Part shown: one piece after another, positions 19,113 through 27,076 of the stretch
Position numbering within the stretch: position 1 is the stretch's first letter
Layout: every line of letters starts with the position of its first letter
Origin: Enterocola sp045611845
GTDB lineage: Bacteria; Bacteroidota; Bacteroidia; Bacteroidales; Paludibacteraceae
NCBI GenBank assembly: GCA_045611845.1
Contig: JAZKXZ010000025.1
Coordinates: 350,577 to 414,576, forward strand
Length of the DNA: 64,000 nucleotides
Direction: 5' to 3'
Translations under genes and position numbers: made by a program
Notes under the pieces: generated by a model
The model's database searches: none
Seen by the model: only the letters and a program-made list of their open reading frames with translations
Told to the model about the DNA's origin: nothing

Positions 19113-21998
19113 TTAGCGTTCTAGGGTTAGTGTTGATTTAATTACTTCTAAATTACCATCTTCTGTAGGAATGAATACTGTGTATAGGTAAACGCCTTGT
19201 TTTGCATCTACTCCATTGTGTGTACCATCCCAACCTTCTGTGCCTTCATACATTAGAGTACCTTGACGGTCATATACTTTTAAGTCGTAATCTGCTAGGA
19301 ATACGTCGTTTACACCGTCGCCATTTGGAGTGAAGATATTTGGGAATATGGTAGATTCTATCACTTTTGTTTCTTCTAGAGTCCAAATACAGCCATTTTT
19401 GTCGGTCAACAACATTTTAAAGTCGTTTGTAGATAGACCGTATGCGAATTTTTTAGCCCAGAATAAGTTGCTTGGACCTTTTGCTGGTATTTCTTCTTCG
19501 TTGATAAATAGAGAATAATCTATGAAACCTTCAGTAGCATCTACTACCACATATCTGCCACTTACCATAGGTTCTGGCACTGTGATTGTCATATCATATT
19601 CTGGTTCTGGATAGATTTTTGTTTCTACTGTGTTTACGTCTTTTGCAATATTTGCTGCGCAATTTGCATCTTTAAGTGCTGTAAGAGTAAATACGGTGTC
19701 TTTAACAGGAACAACTTCTTCTGCAATAAATACCTCTGCAAGAGTTTTTTCGGTGCCATCAGGTAGTGTGTAGGTGAAAGGACCTTTACCTTTAAGTGTG
19801 ATAGTCACTTCTGTTTGTTGATTTTTACATAGGTAGTCTTTGCTTGTTTCAAGCACAGCTGTAGGACGAGGATTTACTTGTACAAGCACTGTGTTTGATA
19901 CGGCGCTACCGCAACGGTTTGTAACCTCAAGTTTTAGTGAACGATTTGTTTCACCTATAATAAATTTATGTGATAATTCTTTGCTTGTGCCTATTACAAT
20001 ATTGTCTAGTGTCCATTCGTATTTTGTAACACCAGGATTTGATTCTATAGTAGGCTTAATAGTGTAGGTAGATTCGTCGCAGAAACTTCCTACTTCGTTT
20101 ACTTGAACAAATGGAATATCGCCTGTAATGCCTACAGTGAATGTCATTTCTTCGGCAAACTGACATTCGCCTCTAAAGAAGCGTATTGCGTATGCACCTG
20201 CGCCAAGGCCAGAAACTGTAATTTTATCGTTGCAGTCGAAACCTTTTAAATCTTCTGTATACTCTCTATGGCTTACTTCTTTTACTTCTTCCACTTTGGT
20301 TGGCTCGTAGCAACCTTGTGTCCAAATAGTATCTTTATAGGAAACATTTTTGGTGATAAGTTCGCCAAGTTCGTTGTATGTAGGATTACCTTCTTCGTCT
20401 AGCACTGGCTCTTTTTCTACTCTGTTTTTGGTTTGAACAGGGTGGAATTTGTTTGTAAATTTCAAGTCTGGTGCTATAATTTCGTGTTGATTTGTGATGT
20501 CGAATAGTTTTACGCTATAGTATCTAGCAGTGTCGTTTGTAGCTACAACTTCTTCTCTACCAACTACTGTGAATGTTATAGAAGCGGTTTTGTCTGTTTC
20601 ACAAACCACATTTGCAGCAGGTTTTGCAGTAAGTGGATCTACAGTTAGAATTTCTGGCTCGTTGATGTAGATAGTTTCAGGGGCGCTAGTTACACAACCA
20701 TTGTTGTCTTTTACAGAAGCAATGTAAGAGCCTTGTGCAAGGTTTTCGAAGGTGCCGATTGAGTTGATGGCTTCGAAACTGATGTTTTGGCCCACAAGTG
20801 TGTATGTGTATGGAAGTGCACCACCTGTTGCAGTGCCAAATACTTTACCAGTAGCGCTGCCTGCGCAAGATACGTTGTTTTTATTTGGATTGTAAACAAG
20901 CTCTTCTGTTAGGGTAGTGATTGTTTGTGTGGTGCTTGCTGCACAACCATTTGCGTCGGTAATGTTAAACTCGTATGTGCCATCGGCAAGGTTTGCAACA
21001 ACACATTCACCACCGATAGTAGTAATGCTACCAGCAAACTCTGCATCGGTAGATACCACTGTGTAAGGCTCTGTGCCTTTAGAAATATTGAATTTTAGAG
21101 CACCAGTGGCTGCACCGTAGCAAAGCACGTCAGTTTTGTTTACTAGTGTTACTTCAAGTTTGTCTGGACGAGCAATGTTGAAGGCAACAGGTATGCTACA
21201 ATTGTATAGGTCTTCAATAGTACCTGCATACACGCCACCTGCAAGATTTGAAATTTCTATGTTTACAATATTGCCATCTATAGTAAAGGTGTATGTAGCC
21301 TCGCTATATGGAGCATTGTCTTTGTTTAGAGTAATTTTGTATGGTTGGTTGTCGTTGATGAAAATACCACCACGCACAGCGAGAGTAGCAATACCGTCGG
21401 CAGATTCGTAGCATTTTGCAGCAGTGGTTCTAGCTTCTTGCACAATAGAAAGGTTTTTGTTTTCTATTACAATGCTATTTAAAGCGGTGTTTGTTTCACA
21501 ACCATTGGCATCTTTTAAGTATGCTGTGTATGTGCCAGCTTGCAGCGAAGAGAAGGTGTTGCTGTATTGCTCTGTGGCAAAACCATCTAGGCTGTATCTG
21601 TATGGAACTTTACCGCCTTGTGCAACAATGGCGATAGTACCATTTTCACAGACACTGGCTGTAGTGGCTGTTTCTGTGATTTTAAGTTCGCTAGGCTCGT
21701 TGATGGTGATATTGTCTGGACCAACTATGCCATTGTCGTCTTTTACATACACAGAATATGTGCCTGCGCCAAGGTTTTCAAATTTGTTACTTGTTTGTTG
21801 AAGAGCGAAGTCTGCAGTTAAAGAGTAGTAGCAGTTGCCTACTGCATCTGATACGGAAACTACGATGCTTCCTGTTTTCGCACCATTACAACTAACGTCT
21901 GTTTTGGTAGTGCTAAATGTTAAAGCATAAAGAGAAGAACTTACGCAGATAGTTAAAAGTAATATTATGCTGCGCAAAAATGTGATTTTTGTTGTCAT
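19113..21998 (-). CDS. SprB-repeat protein with T9SS type B C-terminal signal
   Basis: Secreted 961-aa protein. After a signal peptide there are about six SprB-like repeats. Each shows the pattern VSCNGAxTG...YxY...F.NL..GTY...V.D.NGC, the first at about 30-110. A middle region includes an Ig-like segment (VQVNPRPTAVLE). The C-terminus, at about 884-961, reads FPNIFTPNGDGVNDVF ... LKVYDRQG ... GWDGTHNG ... GVYLYTV, the canonical gliding-motility/type B sorting domain. It is the likely cargo of the PorP/SprF protein in the same operon and would be displayed on the cell surface as an adhesin. Confidence 0.93.
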   Translation of the reverse strand: MTTKITFLRSIILLLTICVSSSLYALTFSTTKTDVSCNGAKTGSIVVSVSDAVGNCYYSLTADFALQQTSNKFENLGAGTYSVYVKDDNGIVGPDNITINEPSELKITETATTASVCENGTIAIVAQGGKVPYRYSLDGFATEQYSNTFSSLQAGTYTAYLKDANGCETNTALNSIVIENKNLSIVQEARTTAAKCYESADGIATLAVRGGIFINDNQPYKITLNKDNAPYSEATYTFTIDGNIVNIEISNLAGGVYAGTIEDLYNCSIPVAFNIARPDKLEVTLVNKTDVLCYGAATGALKFNISKGTEPYTVVSTDAEFAGSITTIGGECVVANLADGTYEFNITDANGCAASTTQTITTLTEELVYNPNKNNVSCAGSATGKVFGTATGGALPYTYTLVGQNISFEAINSIGTFENLAQGSYIASVKDNNGCVTSAPETIYINEPEILTVDPLTAKPAANVVCETDKTASITFTVVGREEVVATNDTARYYSVKLFDITNQHEIIAPDLKFTNKFHPVQTKNRVEKEPVLDEEGNPTYNELGELITKNVSYKDTIWTQGCYEPTKVEEVKEVSHREYTEDLKGFDCNDKITVSGLGAGAYAIRFFRGECQFAEEMTFTVGITGDIPFVQVNEVGSFCDESTYTIKPTIESNPGVTKYEWTLDNIVIGTSKELSHKFIIGETNRSLKLEVTNRCGSAVSNTVLVQVNPRPTAVLETSKDYLCKNQQTEVTITLKGKGPFTYTLPDGTEKTLAEVFIAEEVVPVKDTVFTLTALKDANCAANIAKDVNTVETKIYPEPEYDMTITVPEPMVSGRYVVVDATEGFIDYSLFINEEEIPAKGPSNLFWAKKFAYGLSTNDFKMLLTDKNGCIWTLEETKVIESTIFPNIFTPNGDGVNDVFLADYDLKVYDRQGTLMYEGTEGWDGTHNGVDAKQGVYLYTVFIPTEDGNLEVIKSTLTLER

Positions 21999-22017
21999 AA
22001 ATTTATTAAGGTTTTCA

Positions 22018-22025
22018 CAAAGATA
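22018..22025 (-). promoter_or_regulatory. -7 box of first T9SS cassette
   Basis: Reads TATCTTTG on the minus strand, about 20 bases before the adhesin ATG at 21998 and just after the terminator of the upstream operon. Confidence 0.65.
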
Positions 22026-22029
22026 TAAA

Positions 22030-22069
22030 AAAAAACAAAAAAAAGCGACTTTTCGGGTGAAAAATCGCC
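22030..22069 (-). terminator. terminator of YtxH operon
   Basis: On the minus strand the segment 22068 to 22045 folds as GCGA...TCGC with an A/T-rich inner stem and a GC-rich loop. It is followed by a long T-rich run (22044 to 22026). Confidence 0.75.
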
Positions 22070-22097
22070 TATTTTCTTAAAAATTGCAAACGTTTTA

Positions 22098-22352
22098 TTA
22101 ACGTTTAAACCTTTTTATAAGGTATTTTGCTATGCTAAAGCCAATAGATAGTTTACTTATAGGATTTGATAGCATACTTTTTCCAAAGATAAGTGTTTTA
22201 ATAATGCCAAACCAATTGCTGCTATCGGTGTAGTATGCTTTTGCCTTCGCGTATTGATTAGCAATATTTTCTTCTTTTCTGGCAATCTGCAACCTTAAAA
22301 GTTCCTTTTCGGCCATGACTGCATCTATGTTTTTAAGTTCTGAGTATCTCAT
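22098..22352 (-). CDS. small helical protein of unknown function
   Basis: 84 aa. It is mostly charged helix at the N-terminus (ELKNIDAVMAEKELLRLQIARKEENIA) with a weakly hydrophobic C-terminus ending in basic LIKRFKR. I do not recognise a family. Its start overlaps the end of the holin-like gene by 4 bases (ATGA type), so it is translationally coupled as third gene of the YtxH operon. This suggests a role with the two membrane proteins. Confidence 0.7.
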   Translation of the reverse strand: MRYSELKNIDAVMAEKELLRLQIARKEENIANQYAKAKAYYTDSSNWFGIIKTLIFGKSMLSNPISKLSIGFSIAKYLIKRFKR

Positions 22353-22726
22353 GGCTGTGGATTTATAGGTGTAACGTCTTGTTTAGATTCTTTGTCTGAG
22401 AAAATAATTTTGCTCAGTGCGCCAATGATAGGATTCAAGAATATTTTTTCCTTGAAAAGTATCATAATAGTTAAGGCAATGGCATAAATGCCTGCAACGA
22501 TGCAAACTCCTGGTATCATACTAGAAAACACCTCGTTGAGCCATAGCAAAAGCAACACAGAAAGGTATGTGAAAATGATAACAGATACGAGTATGCAAAC
22601 TACTACAAGTAGGATAAGAGAAATTATTTTTGATAGTTTCTCTAGAAGTTCCAATCTGATGAGGTCGAAACGCATGGTTGCGTAACTCTTCATCTCATTT
22701 AAAACTTGTTTGTAATCTGTTGTCAT
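22349..22726 (-). CDS. phage-holin-family (holin superfamily III-like) membrane protein
   Basis: 125 aa. An amphipathic N-terminus is followed by two strong membrane segments, about 32-62 (IISLILLVVVCILVSVIIFTY) and 68-95, then a short charged tail. This matches the small housekeeping proteins annotated as putative holin-X/phage holin family. There is no phage context here, so it is not evidence of a prophage. It sits between the YtxH gene (3-base gap) and the 84-aa gene. Confidence 0.78.
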   Translation of the reverse strand: MTTDYKQVLNEMKSYATMRFDLIRLELLEKLSKIISLILLVVVCILVSVIIFTYLSVLLLLWLNEVFSSMIPGVCIVAGIYAIALTIMILFKEKIFLNPIIGALSKIIFSDKESKQDVTPINPQP

Positions 22727-22729
22727 AGC

Positions 22730-23002
22730 TTATTTCTTTTCTGTAATAGCTTTTTCTGCTGTGTCTTCTGCAATTACCTCGTCAACAATGATTTCTAGGT
22801 CTTCTAGGTTGGTTACAGATTTTACTTTTTCTGTGATTTTTGCTAGAAGTTCGTCTATTTTTTCTTTGCTAAAACCTTTTGCTTTAAGTAGTTCTATAAT
22901 TTTGCCACGAAGCTCTGCTCCAGATGTTGGCGCTAGTAAAAGTGCTGCTGCAGCACCCACTGCAATACCACCTGCAAATATTAATAATTTCTTTAAGCTC
23001 AT
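22730..23002 (-). CDS. YtxH-domain membrane protein
   Basis: 90 aa with the YtxH pattern. An N-terminal membrane segment (LLIFAGGIAVGAAAALLLAPTSGAELRGKI) has the AAALLLAPxSGxExR signature, followed by an amphipathic helix. It is first gene of a three-gene operon. An unusually clear Shine-Dalgarno (GCGGAGG, 23008-23014 on the minus strand) lies 5 bases before the ATG, whereas most genes here lack one. Such proteins are associated with envelope stress in other bacteria; its role here is unknown. Confidence 0.85.
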   Translation of the reverse strand: MSLKKLLIFAGGIAVGAAAALLLAPTSGAELRGKIIELLKAKGFSKEKIDELLAKITEKVKSVTNLEDLEIIVDEVIAEDTAEKAITEKK

Positions 23003-23079
23003 AATAACCTCCGCTTTTAAAGGATTAATAAATACTGCACTTTTGCTCCCCGTTTGGGTAAGTGCTTAGTGCAAATATA
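23003..23079 (-). promoter_or_regulatory. YtxH operon promoter, leader hairpin and SD
   Basis: The -7 box TATATTTG lies at 23079 to 23072 on the minus strand. The roughly 65-base leader can form a hairpin with stem GCACTT/AAGTGC and a GC-rich loop, and ends in the GGAGG ribosome site. Confidence 0.55.
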
Positions 23080-23086
23080 ATAAAAA

Positions 23087-23118
23087 GTTAGGAGTTAGGA
23101 GTTAGGAGTTGGGAGTTA
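23087..23118. repeat. tandem heptamer repeat GTTAGGA
   Basis: Three perfect GTTAGGA units, one GTTGGGA and a partial GTTA lie head to tail. The same words appear in degenerate form in the inverted-repeat elements at 38762 and 49620 (for example AATTCCT units at 38826-38839, the reverse complement of AGGAATT). Confidence 0.8.
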
Positions 23119-23263
23119 TTTTTGTAATAAATTGAGATTTTATGTTTTTTTAATGATTTGTCTATTATTATTGTGTTTAAAAGAAAAATATTTATAATTT
23201 TGTGAGGCAATCGTTTAAAAGGGAATAATAAGAACTAAGAAATTTAGAAGTTAGATTATAAAA

Positions 23264-23271
23264 TATATTTG
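23264..23271 (+). promoter_or_regulatory. -7 box before 6S-like RNA
   Basis: TATATTTG. It would start a transcript at about 23277, a few bases before the long rod-like fold. A second -7-like box (TAATTTTG) lies about 70 bases upstream. Confidence 0.4.
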
Positions 23272-23276
23272 ATAGC

Positions 23277-23438
23277 GTTTATGCTATTGTCTTGAATCTG
23301 GAAACTGGCACTTTTCATAAGCAACAAGTCAATAAGCACATAACGCCCATACTTTGGTGTGGGTAGTGTTTATATGTTGCGTCGGTATGCCAGTACCTCA
23401 GATTCGTATAGCCTGCCTGCACCATTTTTTTTATGGTG
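23277..23438 (+). ncRNA. rod-like structured RNA, 6S RNA candidate
   Basis: One imperfect hairpin spans 130 bases. Pairs seen: GCTAT (23283) with ATAGC (23408); GAATCTG (23294) with CAGATTC (23399); CTGGCA (23305) with TGCCAG (23388); GCAAC (23321) with GTTGC (23376); ATAAGCAC (23332) with GTGTTTAT (23366); CCCATAC (23346) with GTGTGGG (23357), loop TTTG. Internal loops separate the helices. A promoter-like box precedes it and a run of eight or more Ts follows at about 23424. There is no ORF. The size and interrupted-rod shape suggest 6S RNA, the RNA-polymerase-binding regulator. This is a structural inference only. Confidence 0.45.
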
Positions 23439-23499
23439 ATAGCCCCTCAAAAGAAAAATAGGTACGTTTAAAACGCAAAATGGACTAAACAAGCAAATA
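23439..23499. other. AT-rich spacer, nothing recognised
   Basis: Between the structured RNA and the operator at 23500 I see no gene. A TGGACT at 23481-23486 resembles the AAGGACT operator word 22 bases further on. Confidence 0.5.
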
Positions 23500-23518
23500 A
23501 TAAGGACTAACAAGGACT
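23500..23518 (+). promoter_or_regulatory. direct-repeat operator candidate (copy 1)
   Basis: ATAAGGACTAACAAGGACT holds two AAGGACT words with a 10-base period. It ends 23 bases before the -7 box of the 191-aa gene. The second copy, before the lipoprotein gene, has the same spacing. Confidence 0.6.
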
Positions 23519-23541
23519 GCAACGCCTAACATAATAAATAT

Positions 23542-23549
23542 TATCTTTG
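23542..23549 (+). promoter_or_regulatory. -7 box, leaderless start of the 191-aa gene
   Basis: TATCTTTG. The ATG begins only 4 bases after the box, so the transcript should start at or within a base or two of the start codon. Confidence 0.7.
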
Positions 23550-23553
23550 TGAT

Positions 23554-24129
23554 ATGAATAAAAAATCACCAGAAATAGTCTCACTGCGTCAGGATATAGA
23601 AAGTGAAGTAAAGCGTTTGATTAAAACACCTTACGACTTTGAATTCTTGGCTGGCGTTATTTGGGAGCGTCTGCACGAGTATATCTCACCTACCACTCTA
23701 AAAAGATTGTGGGGTTATATAGAAGGTGCAGATACCACACGTCGTTCTACTCTTTGTCTGCTTTCTAAGTTTTTAGGCTACGAAGATTGGGAAGCATATT
23801 TGGAATATTTAAAACAATGTGAAGACGACGAGAGTGAAACATTTCAAGATAAAGGTGTGCGTTCAGAAGAACTTCAACCAGGAAAAGAGGTAGAAGTAAC
23901 ATGGCTTCCAAACCGCCGTTGTGTGTTCAAATACCTTGGTCAAAATACCTATATGGTAACCGAAAATTCCAATGCCAAACTACAAGTAGGCGACACCTTC
24001 CAAGCCATCTGCTTCCTAGAAGGTCATCCAATGTACCTAGACAATCTACTACAAGAAGGGCGTCAACCCACTTCCTACGTGGCAGGCTCCAAAAGAGGCT
24101 TGCTTACAGTGAAAATTAAAGAGAAATAA
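23554..24129 (+). CDS. putative regulator of unknown family
   Basis: 191 aa, no signal peptide, soluble. The N-terminal half is helical and charged (IESEVKRLIKTPYDFEFLAGVIWERL), with SPTTLKRLWGY at about 46-56 and RRSTLCLLSKFLGYEDWEAYLEYL further on. The first of these looks like a DNA-reading helix and the second like a packing helix. The C-terminal half (about 105-190) is a beta-rich domain (EVEVTWLPNRRCVFKYLGQNTYMVTE). I do not know the family name. A regulatory role is inferred from its helical N-terminus and from the repeat operator it shares with the adjacent cluster. It is monocistronic with its own terminator. Confidence 0.6.
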   Translation: MNKKSPEIVSLRQDIESEVKRLIKTPYDFEFLAGVIWERLHEYISPTTLKRLWGYIEGADTTRRSTLCLLSKFLGYEDWEAYLEYLKQCEDDESETFQDKGVRSEELQPGKEVEVTWLPNRRCVFKYLGQNTYMVTENSNAKLQVGDTFQAICFLEGHPMYLDNLLQEGRQPTSYVAGSKRGLLTVKIKEK

Positions 24130-24141
24130 CATAATATTCAT

Positions 24142-24174
24142 AAACTCGTTGCTTAAAGTAGCGAGTTTTTTTTT
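24142..24174 (+). terminator. terminator after the 191-aa gene
   Basis: AAACTCG (24142) pairs with CGAGTTT (24162), followed by a run of Ts through 24174. Confidence 0.8.
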
Positions 24175-24205
24175 ATTTCTGTCTTTCTTCAAATCTACCA
24201 CAAAA

Positions 24206-24224
24206 ATAAGGACTAATAAGGACT
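24206..24224 (+). promoter_or_regulatory. direct-repeat operator candidate (copy 2)
   Basis: ATAAGGACTAATAAGGACT differs from copy 1 at one base. It ends 23 bases before the -7 box of the 428-aa lipoprotein gene, exactly as in copy 1. Confidence 0.6.
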
Positions 24225-24247
24225 TTGACACGTGTTTCTGCAAACGT

Positions 24248-24255
24248 TATCTTTG
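24248..24255 (+). promoter_or_regulatory. -7 box of the membrane/TerB cluster
   Basis: TATCTTTG, 17 bases before the ATG at 24273. It is the only clear promoter I find for the whole run of genes to 33418. Confidence 0.7.
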
Positions 24256-24272
24256 TAAAATAAAGTTAACGT

Positions 24273-25559
24273 ATGAAAAAAGCAGTTTATTTAGTATCCT
24301 TATTAGTACTAACATTTTTGTTAAGTTGTTCTAAATCTTCACTTAGTGGCGCAGAACTGGAACAATATAATAGCACATTAGAAAAGGTGGAAGAGATAGA
24401 AAAACTCTTAACAGAGTTGGAAGAATCTGCCGAGAGTGTGACATTTAATGCTAAACACATAAGAAAACTTATTACTTTCTCTGAATGTTTGCAATATACT
24501 CCTCCTACAACAGAAATGGACTCAGCATCTGAAAGAGTATGTAAAGAACTTCAAAAACGTTGTAAGGCGTTAGAAAAACACATCGATAAATTTGCTAAAA
24601 ACAATCTACATAGAACACATGTTGAAATAGTAAACGAGCACGACATTATACTTGAGAAAAAGACTGTGTATCCTGTTTATCTACTTCGTGGTGAAAAATT
24701 ACACATAGATGTGAAAACAAAAAATCCTATTTCTTTAAAGATTTATAACTACAATACTCGTACTACTGTAAAAAATATAAAGAACCAACGTGGCATTTCA
24801 TACATTATGGATGTGGAAAATGGTGCTATCTATTTAATTGAATTAACTCCTAGTAGTGCACAGTATGCAGACATTAAGGTGTCGTATACTACAGAATCAT
24901 TTGATCGTTTCTACATAACAAGAATAAAAGAACGTACTGTAGATGCTGTGGCATCAGATTATGGTGCATGGTCTACCAAGGGTATTAAAATAGAACCAAT
25001 TTTTGACGAACCTAGAAAATTTACTCTTCGTGGTCAGCTAAAAGCAGCGTTTTCTGGATCGTATCGTGGGGTAGTGGCGGTGCAAATTCCTGCTGGTACA
25101 ACAGATATTCTATATAGAATGCGTATTTCTACAAACGAAGCCGATTCTAGTAGCGATGGCGAGTTCAACGAAGATATGAATTATTCATATAAACAAATTA
25201 AAATGTTAGGACTTCCTATTTATGAATCTTCTAAAAGTACTGGCATTTTAAATACCATTCTAGGAGAATATACACCGCTAAGAGAGGAAGACGCCTACAT
25301 TAATATGTATGTATTCAATAGTGGTGCACATGCCAAGAAATTCAACGACCGCAAAACCAATGGCAATATAGTTTATGATATAGACCATTCTATTATGGGT
25401 ATGCAATCTAGCAATGGCCGCATCCCTGTAAAAGGCAAAAAGACTATTTACTTAGGTTTTGAAAACGAACGTACAAGATACAACAACTATGTTTGGGTAG
25501 AAGTATTAGCCTCAAAACCTATTACAGAATATTTCAAAACAGAGTATTATATAGACTAA
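24273..25559 (+). CDS. lipoprotein of unknown function, first gene of cluster
   Basis: 428 aa. The signal is MKKAVYLVSLLVLTFLLSC with lipid-carrying Cys19, so it is an exported lipoprotein. A helical, probably coiled-coil stretch follows (about 27-115, ELEQYNSTLEKVEEIEKLLTEL). The rest is beta-rich with no motif I recognise; IVAVQIPAGTTDILYRMRIST is typical of its strand pattern. It is directly behind the repeat operator and 4 bases before the next gene. It probably defines the envelope side of the system. Confidence 0.75.
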   Translation: MKKAVYLVSLLVLTFLLSCSKSSLSGAELEQYNSTLEKVEEIEKLLTELEESAESVTFNAKHIRKLITFSECLQYTPPTTEMDSASERVCKELQKRCKALEKHIDKFAKNNLHRTHVEIVNEHDIILEKKTVYPVYLLRGEKLHIDVKTKNPISLKIYNYNTRTTVKNIKNQRGISYIMDVENGAIYLIELTPSSAQYADIKVSYTTESFDRFYITRIKERTVDAVASDYGAWSTKGIKIEPIFDEPRKFTLRGQLKAAFSGSYRGVVAVQIPAGTTDILYRMRISTNEADSSSDGEFNEDMNYSYKQIKMLGLPIYESSKSTGILNTILGEYTPLREEDAYINMYVFNSGAHAKKFNDRKTNGNIVYDIDHSIMGMQSSNGRIPVKGKKTIYLGFENERTRYNNYVWVEVLASKPITEYFKTEYYID

Positions 25560-25563
25560 ATCT

Positions 25564-25935
25564 ATGGCTATAATTAAAAAAATATTATTACACATACTTC
25601 TTGTGGGGATGGGCCTTCTACTGATTGAACTCTCAGTAAAAGGACCATTTAGTGCAGAATCTTCTGAGTGGATACAACTAATTGGAGTATTCTTCTTTCT
25701 ACCAACATTTTACACTGTTATAATATACTTATTCTCTGTGCTAGGTGATAGTCCGTTAGTAAAAGAAGCCGATGAAGATACAAAAAAACAAACAAGAAGA
25801 AGCAAAGTAATAGAAGAGGAAAGTGAAGAAGTTTCTACGAAAAGTAAACCTAAAAAAAGAAGTCGTTTGAGAGTGGCTGCATTTTCATTGGGCACTCTAG
25901 CTGCGGTTCAGATATTAAAAAAACTAAGAAAATAA
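25564..25935 (+). CDS. small membrane protein of unknown function
   Basis: 123 aa. Two clear membrane segments lie at about 6-25 (ILLHILLVGMGLLLIELSV) and 36-60 (WIQLIGVFFFLPTFYTVIIYLF). A highly charged linker (about 65-100, rich in Lys, Glu, Ser) follows, then a hydrophobic patch near the C-terminus (VAAFSLGTLAAVQIL) ending in KKLRK. Family unknown. The gaps are 4 bases on each side, so it belongs to the operon. Confidence 0.7.
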   Translation: MAIIKKILLHILLVGMGLLLIELSVKGPFSAESSEWIQLIGVFFFLPTFYTVIIYLFSVLGDSPLVKEADEDTKKQTRRSKVIEEESEEVSTKSKPKKRSRLRVAAFSLGTLAAVQILKKLRK

Positions 25936-25939
25936 GAAT

Positions 25940-26104
25940 ATGGCAAAAATTCCAGGATTAAGTTTTTCGCTTAAAAGAGCTATAGGTATATCGGGCTTAA
26001 AAACCAAAGTGGCTCGAAAAGTAGGAATTCCTACCACCAAACAAGGTTTGGAACGCAAAATAGGTGGTGCTATTATAAAAGGAATATTCGGAAAGAAAAA
26101 ATAA
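25940..26104 (+). CDS. 54-aa basic protein
   Basis: Short ORF filling the gap between two operon genes: it starts 4 bases after the previous stop and ends 22 bases before the next start. The product is very basic (about a quarter Lys/Arg) and begins MAKIPGLSFSLKRAIGISGLK. It has glycines and an RKVGIPTTKQG stretch that looks nucleic-acid- or membrane-facing. I do not recognise a family with confidence. Its tight placement and composition make it a likely real gene. Confidence 0.6.
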   Translation: MAKIPGLSFSLKRAIGISGLKTKVARKVGIPTTKQGLERKIGGAIIKGIFGKKK

Positions 26105-26126
26105 CTAACTATTAAATACAAATATT

Positions 26127-27056
26127 ATGGCAAGTAAAGTAAGAGTTTATGGTAAAGCTCAAAACCGCACGGCATTGGGTATTGTCAATGCATATCTTGT
26201 AATGTATCCTCATGCAACTAAAGAAGATTTAGAAAAAGCTTTCCCATTGGAATTACAACCAAAAGGAACATGGAATTCACTTTTTAGAACTGAAACAGAG
26301 TATAATGAACATGTAGCCAATCAAGGTCTTTGGTTTGGAGAAAAGGATGAAAGACTTAAACTTCAAGATGGTTCTGAGGTAATATTCTTAAAGTTATGGC
26401 CAAAGGATAAGTTTGAAAACATTGTAAATCATGCAAAACAATACGATATTGAAATTGCAGAATTTACAGAAGGTGTAAAAGGAGAAAAAGGAGGTTTTCG
26501 CTTAGAATATCTAAATGGTTATGTACCACCTGTGCCTGTTGTTAGCACTGGCATGCCAATGTGGTTAAAAGCATTGATTGGTATATTAGTTTTGGCTATT
26601 ATAGCTTTATTGTTATGGCTATTCCTTAGAAAACCAGAAACACAAGTAGTAGAAAAAGTGGTTGAAATAGAAAAAGTTGTAGTAGTAAGAGACACACTAT
26701 TCATTCAACAAATTGCTGAAATTGAGAAAAACTTTAATGCAGCAGAATTTGCACAAGGAAAAGCAGATTTAACTGAGAGTGCAAAATTTGTGCTACACGA
26801 TTTAGCAAAAGTAATCAATGGCAACGAAAATGTGAAGTTGGAAATTCAAGGTCATACATCTGCCGAAGGTGATCCAGCGTATAACCAAAAATTATCAGAA
26901 GAGCGTGCAAAGGCTGCAGTTGATTTCTTGGTGATTGAAAGAGGTGTAGATCCTAGCCGTGTGTCATACAAAGGTTTAGGTAGTAGCCAACCAAAGAATG
27001 AGGCAGATCCTATGGCTGCAGAAAACCGTAGAACAGAATTTGTTGTAATCGAATAA
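26127..27056 (+). CDS. membrane-anchored OmpA-domain protein
   Basis: 309 aa. A soluble N-terminal region of unknown fold (1-140) precedes one membrane segment at about 145-168 (WLKALIGILVLAIIALLLWLFL), a valine/glutamate-rich linker, and a C-terminal OmpA peptidoglycan-binding domain (about 195-309) with LEIQGHTSAEGDPAYNQKLSEERA. There is no signal peptide, so the N-terminus is probably cytoplasmic and the OmpA domain periplasmic. The protein could link a cytoplasmic event to the cell wall, much as MotB-type proteins do. It is central in the cluster. Confidence 0.85.
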   Translation: MASKVRVYGKAQNRTALGIVNAYLVMYPHATKEDLEKAFPLELQPKGTWNSLFRTETEYNEHVANQGLWFGEKDERLKLQDGSEVIFLKLWPKDKFENIVNHAKQYDIEIAEFTEGVKGEKGGFRLEYLNGYVPPVPVVSTGMPMWLKALIGILVLAIIALLLWLFLRKPETQVVEKVVEIEKVVVVRDTLFIQQIAEIEKNFNAAEFAQGKADLTESAKFVLHDLAKVINGNENVKLEIQGHTSAEGDPAYNQKLSEERAKAAVDFLVIERGVDPSRVSYKGLGSSQPKNEADPMAAENRRTEFVVIE

Positions 27057-27076
27057 TCAATTAAAGAAAGTTTTAT

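Noticed and set aside
21424..21801. 125-codon plus-strand ORF
   Set aside because: Lies wholly antisense within the SprB-repeat gene and arises from its repeats; no promoter or family match.
19330..21900. Repeats in the adhesin gene as a CRISPR-like array
   Set aside because: They are protein-level SprB repeats with variable DNA, not short identical direct repeats with unique spacers.
22349..22726. Holin-like gene as sign of a prophage
   Set aside because: No other phage gene nearby; this family is a common chromosomal companion of YtxH proteins in Bacteroidota.
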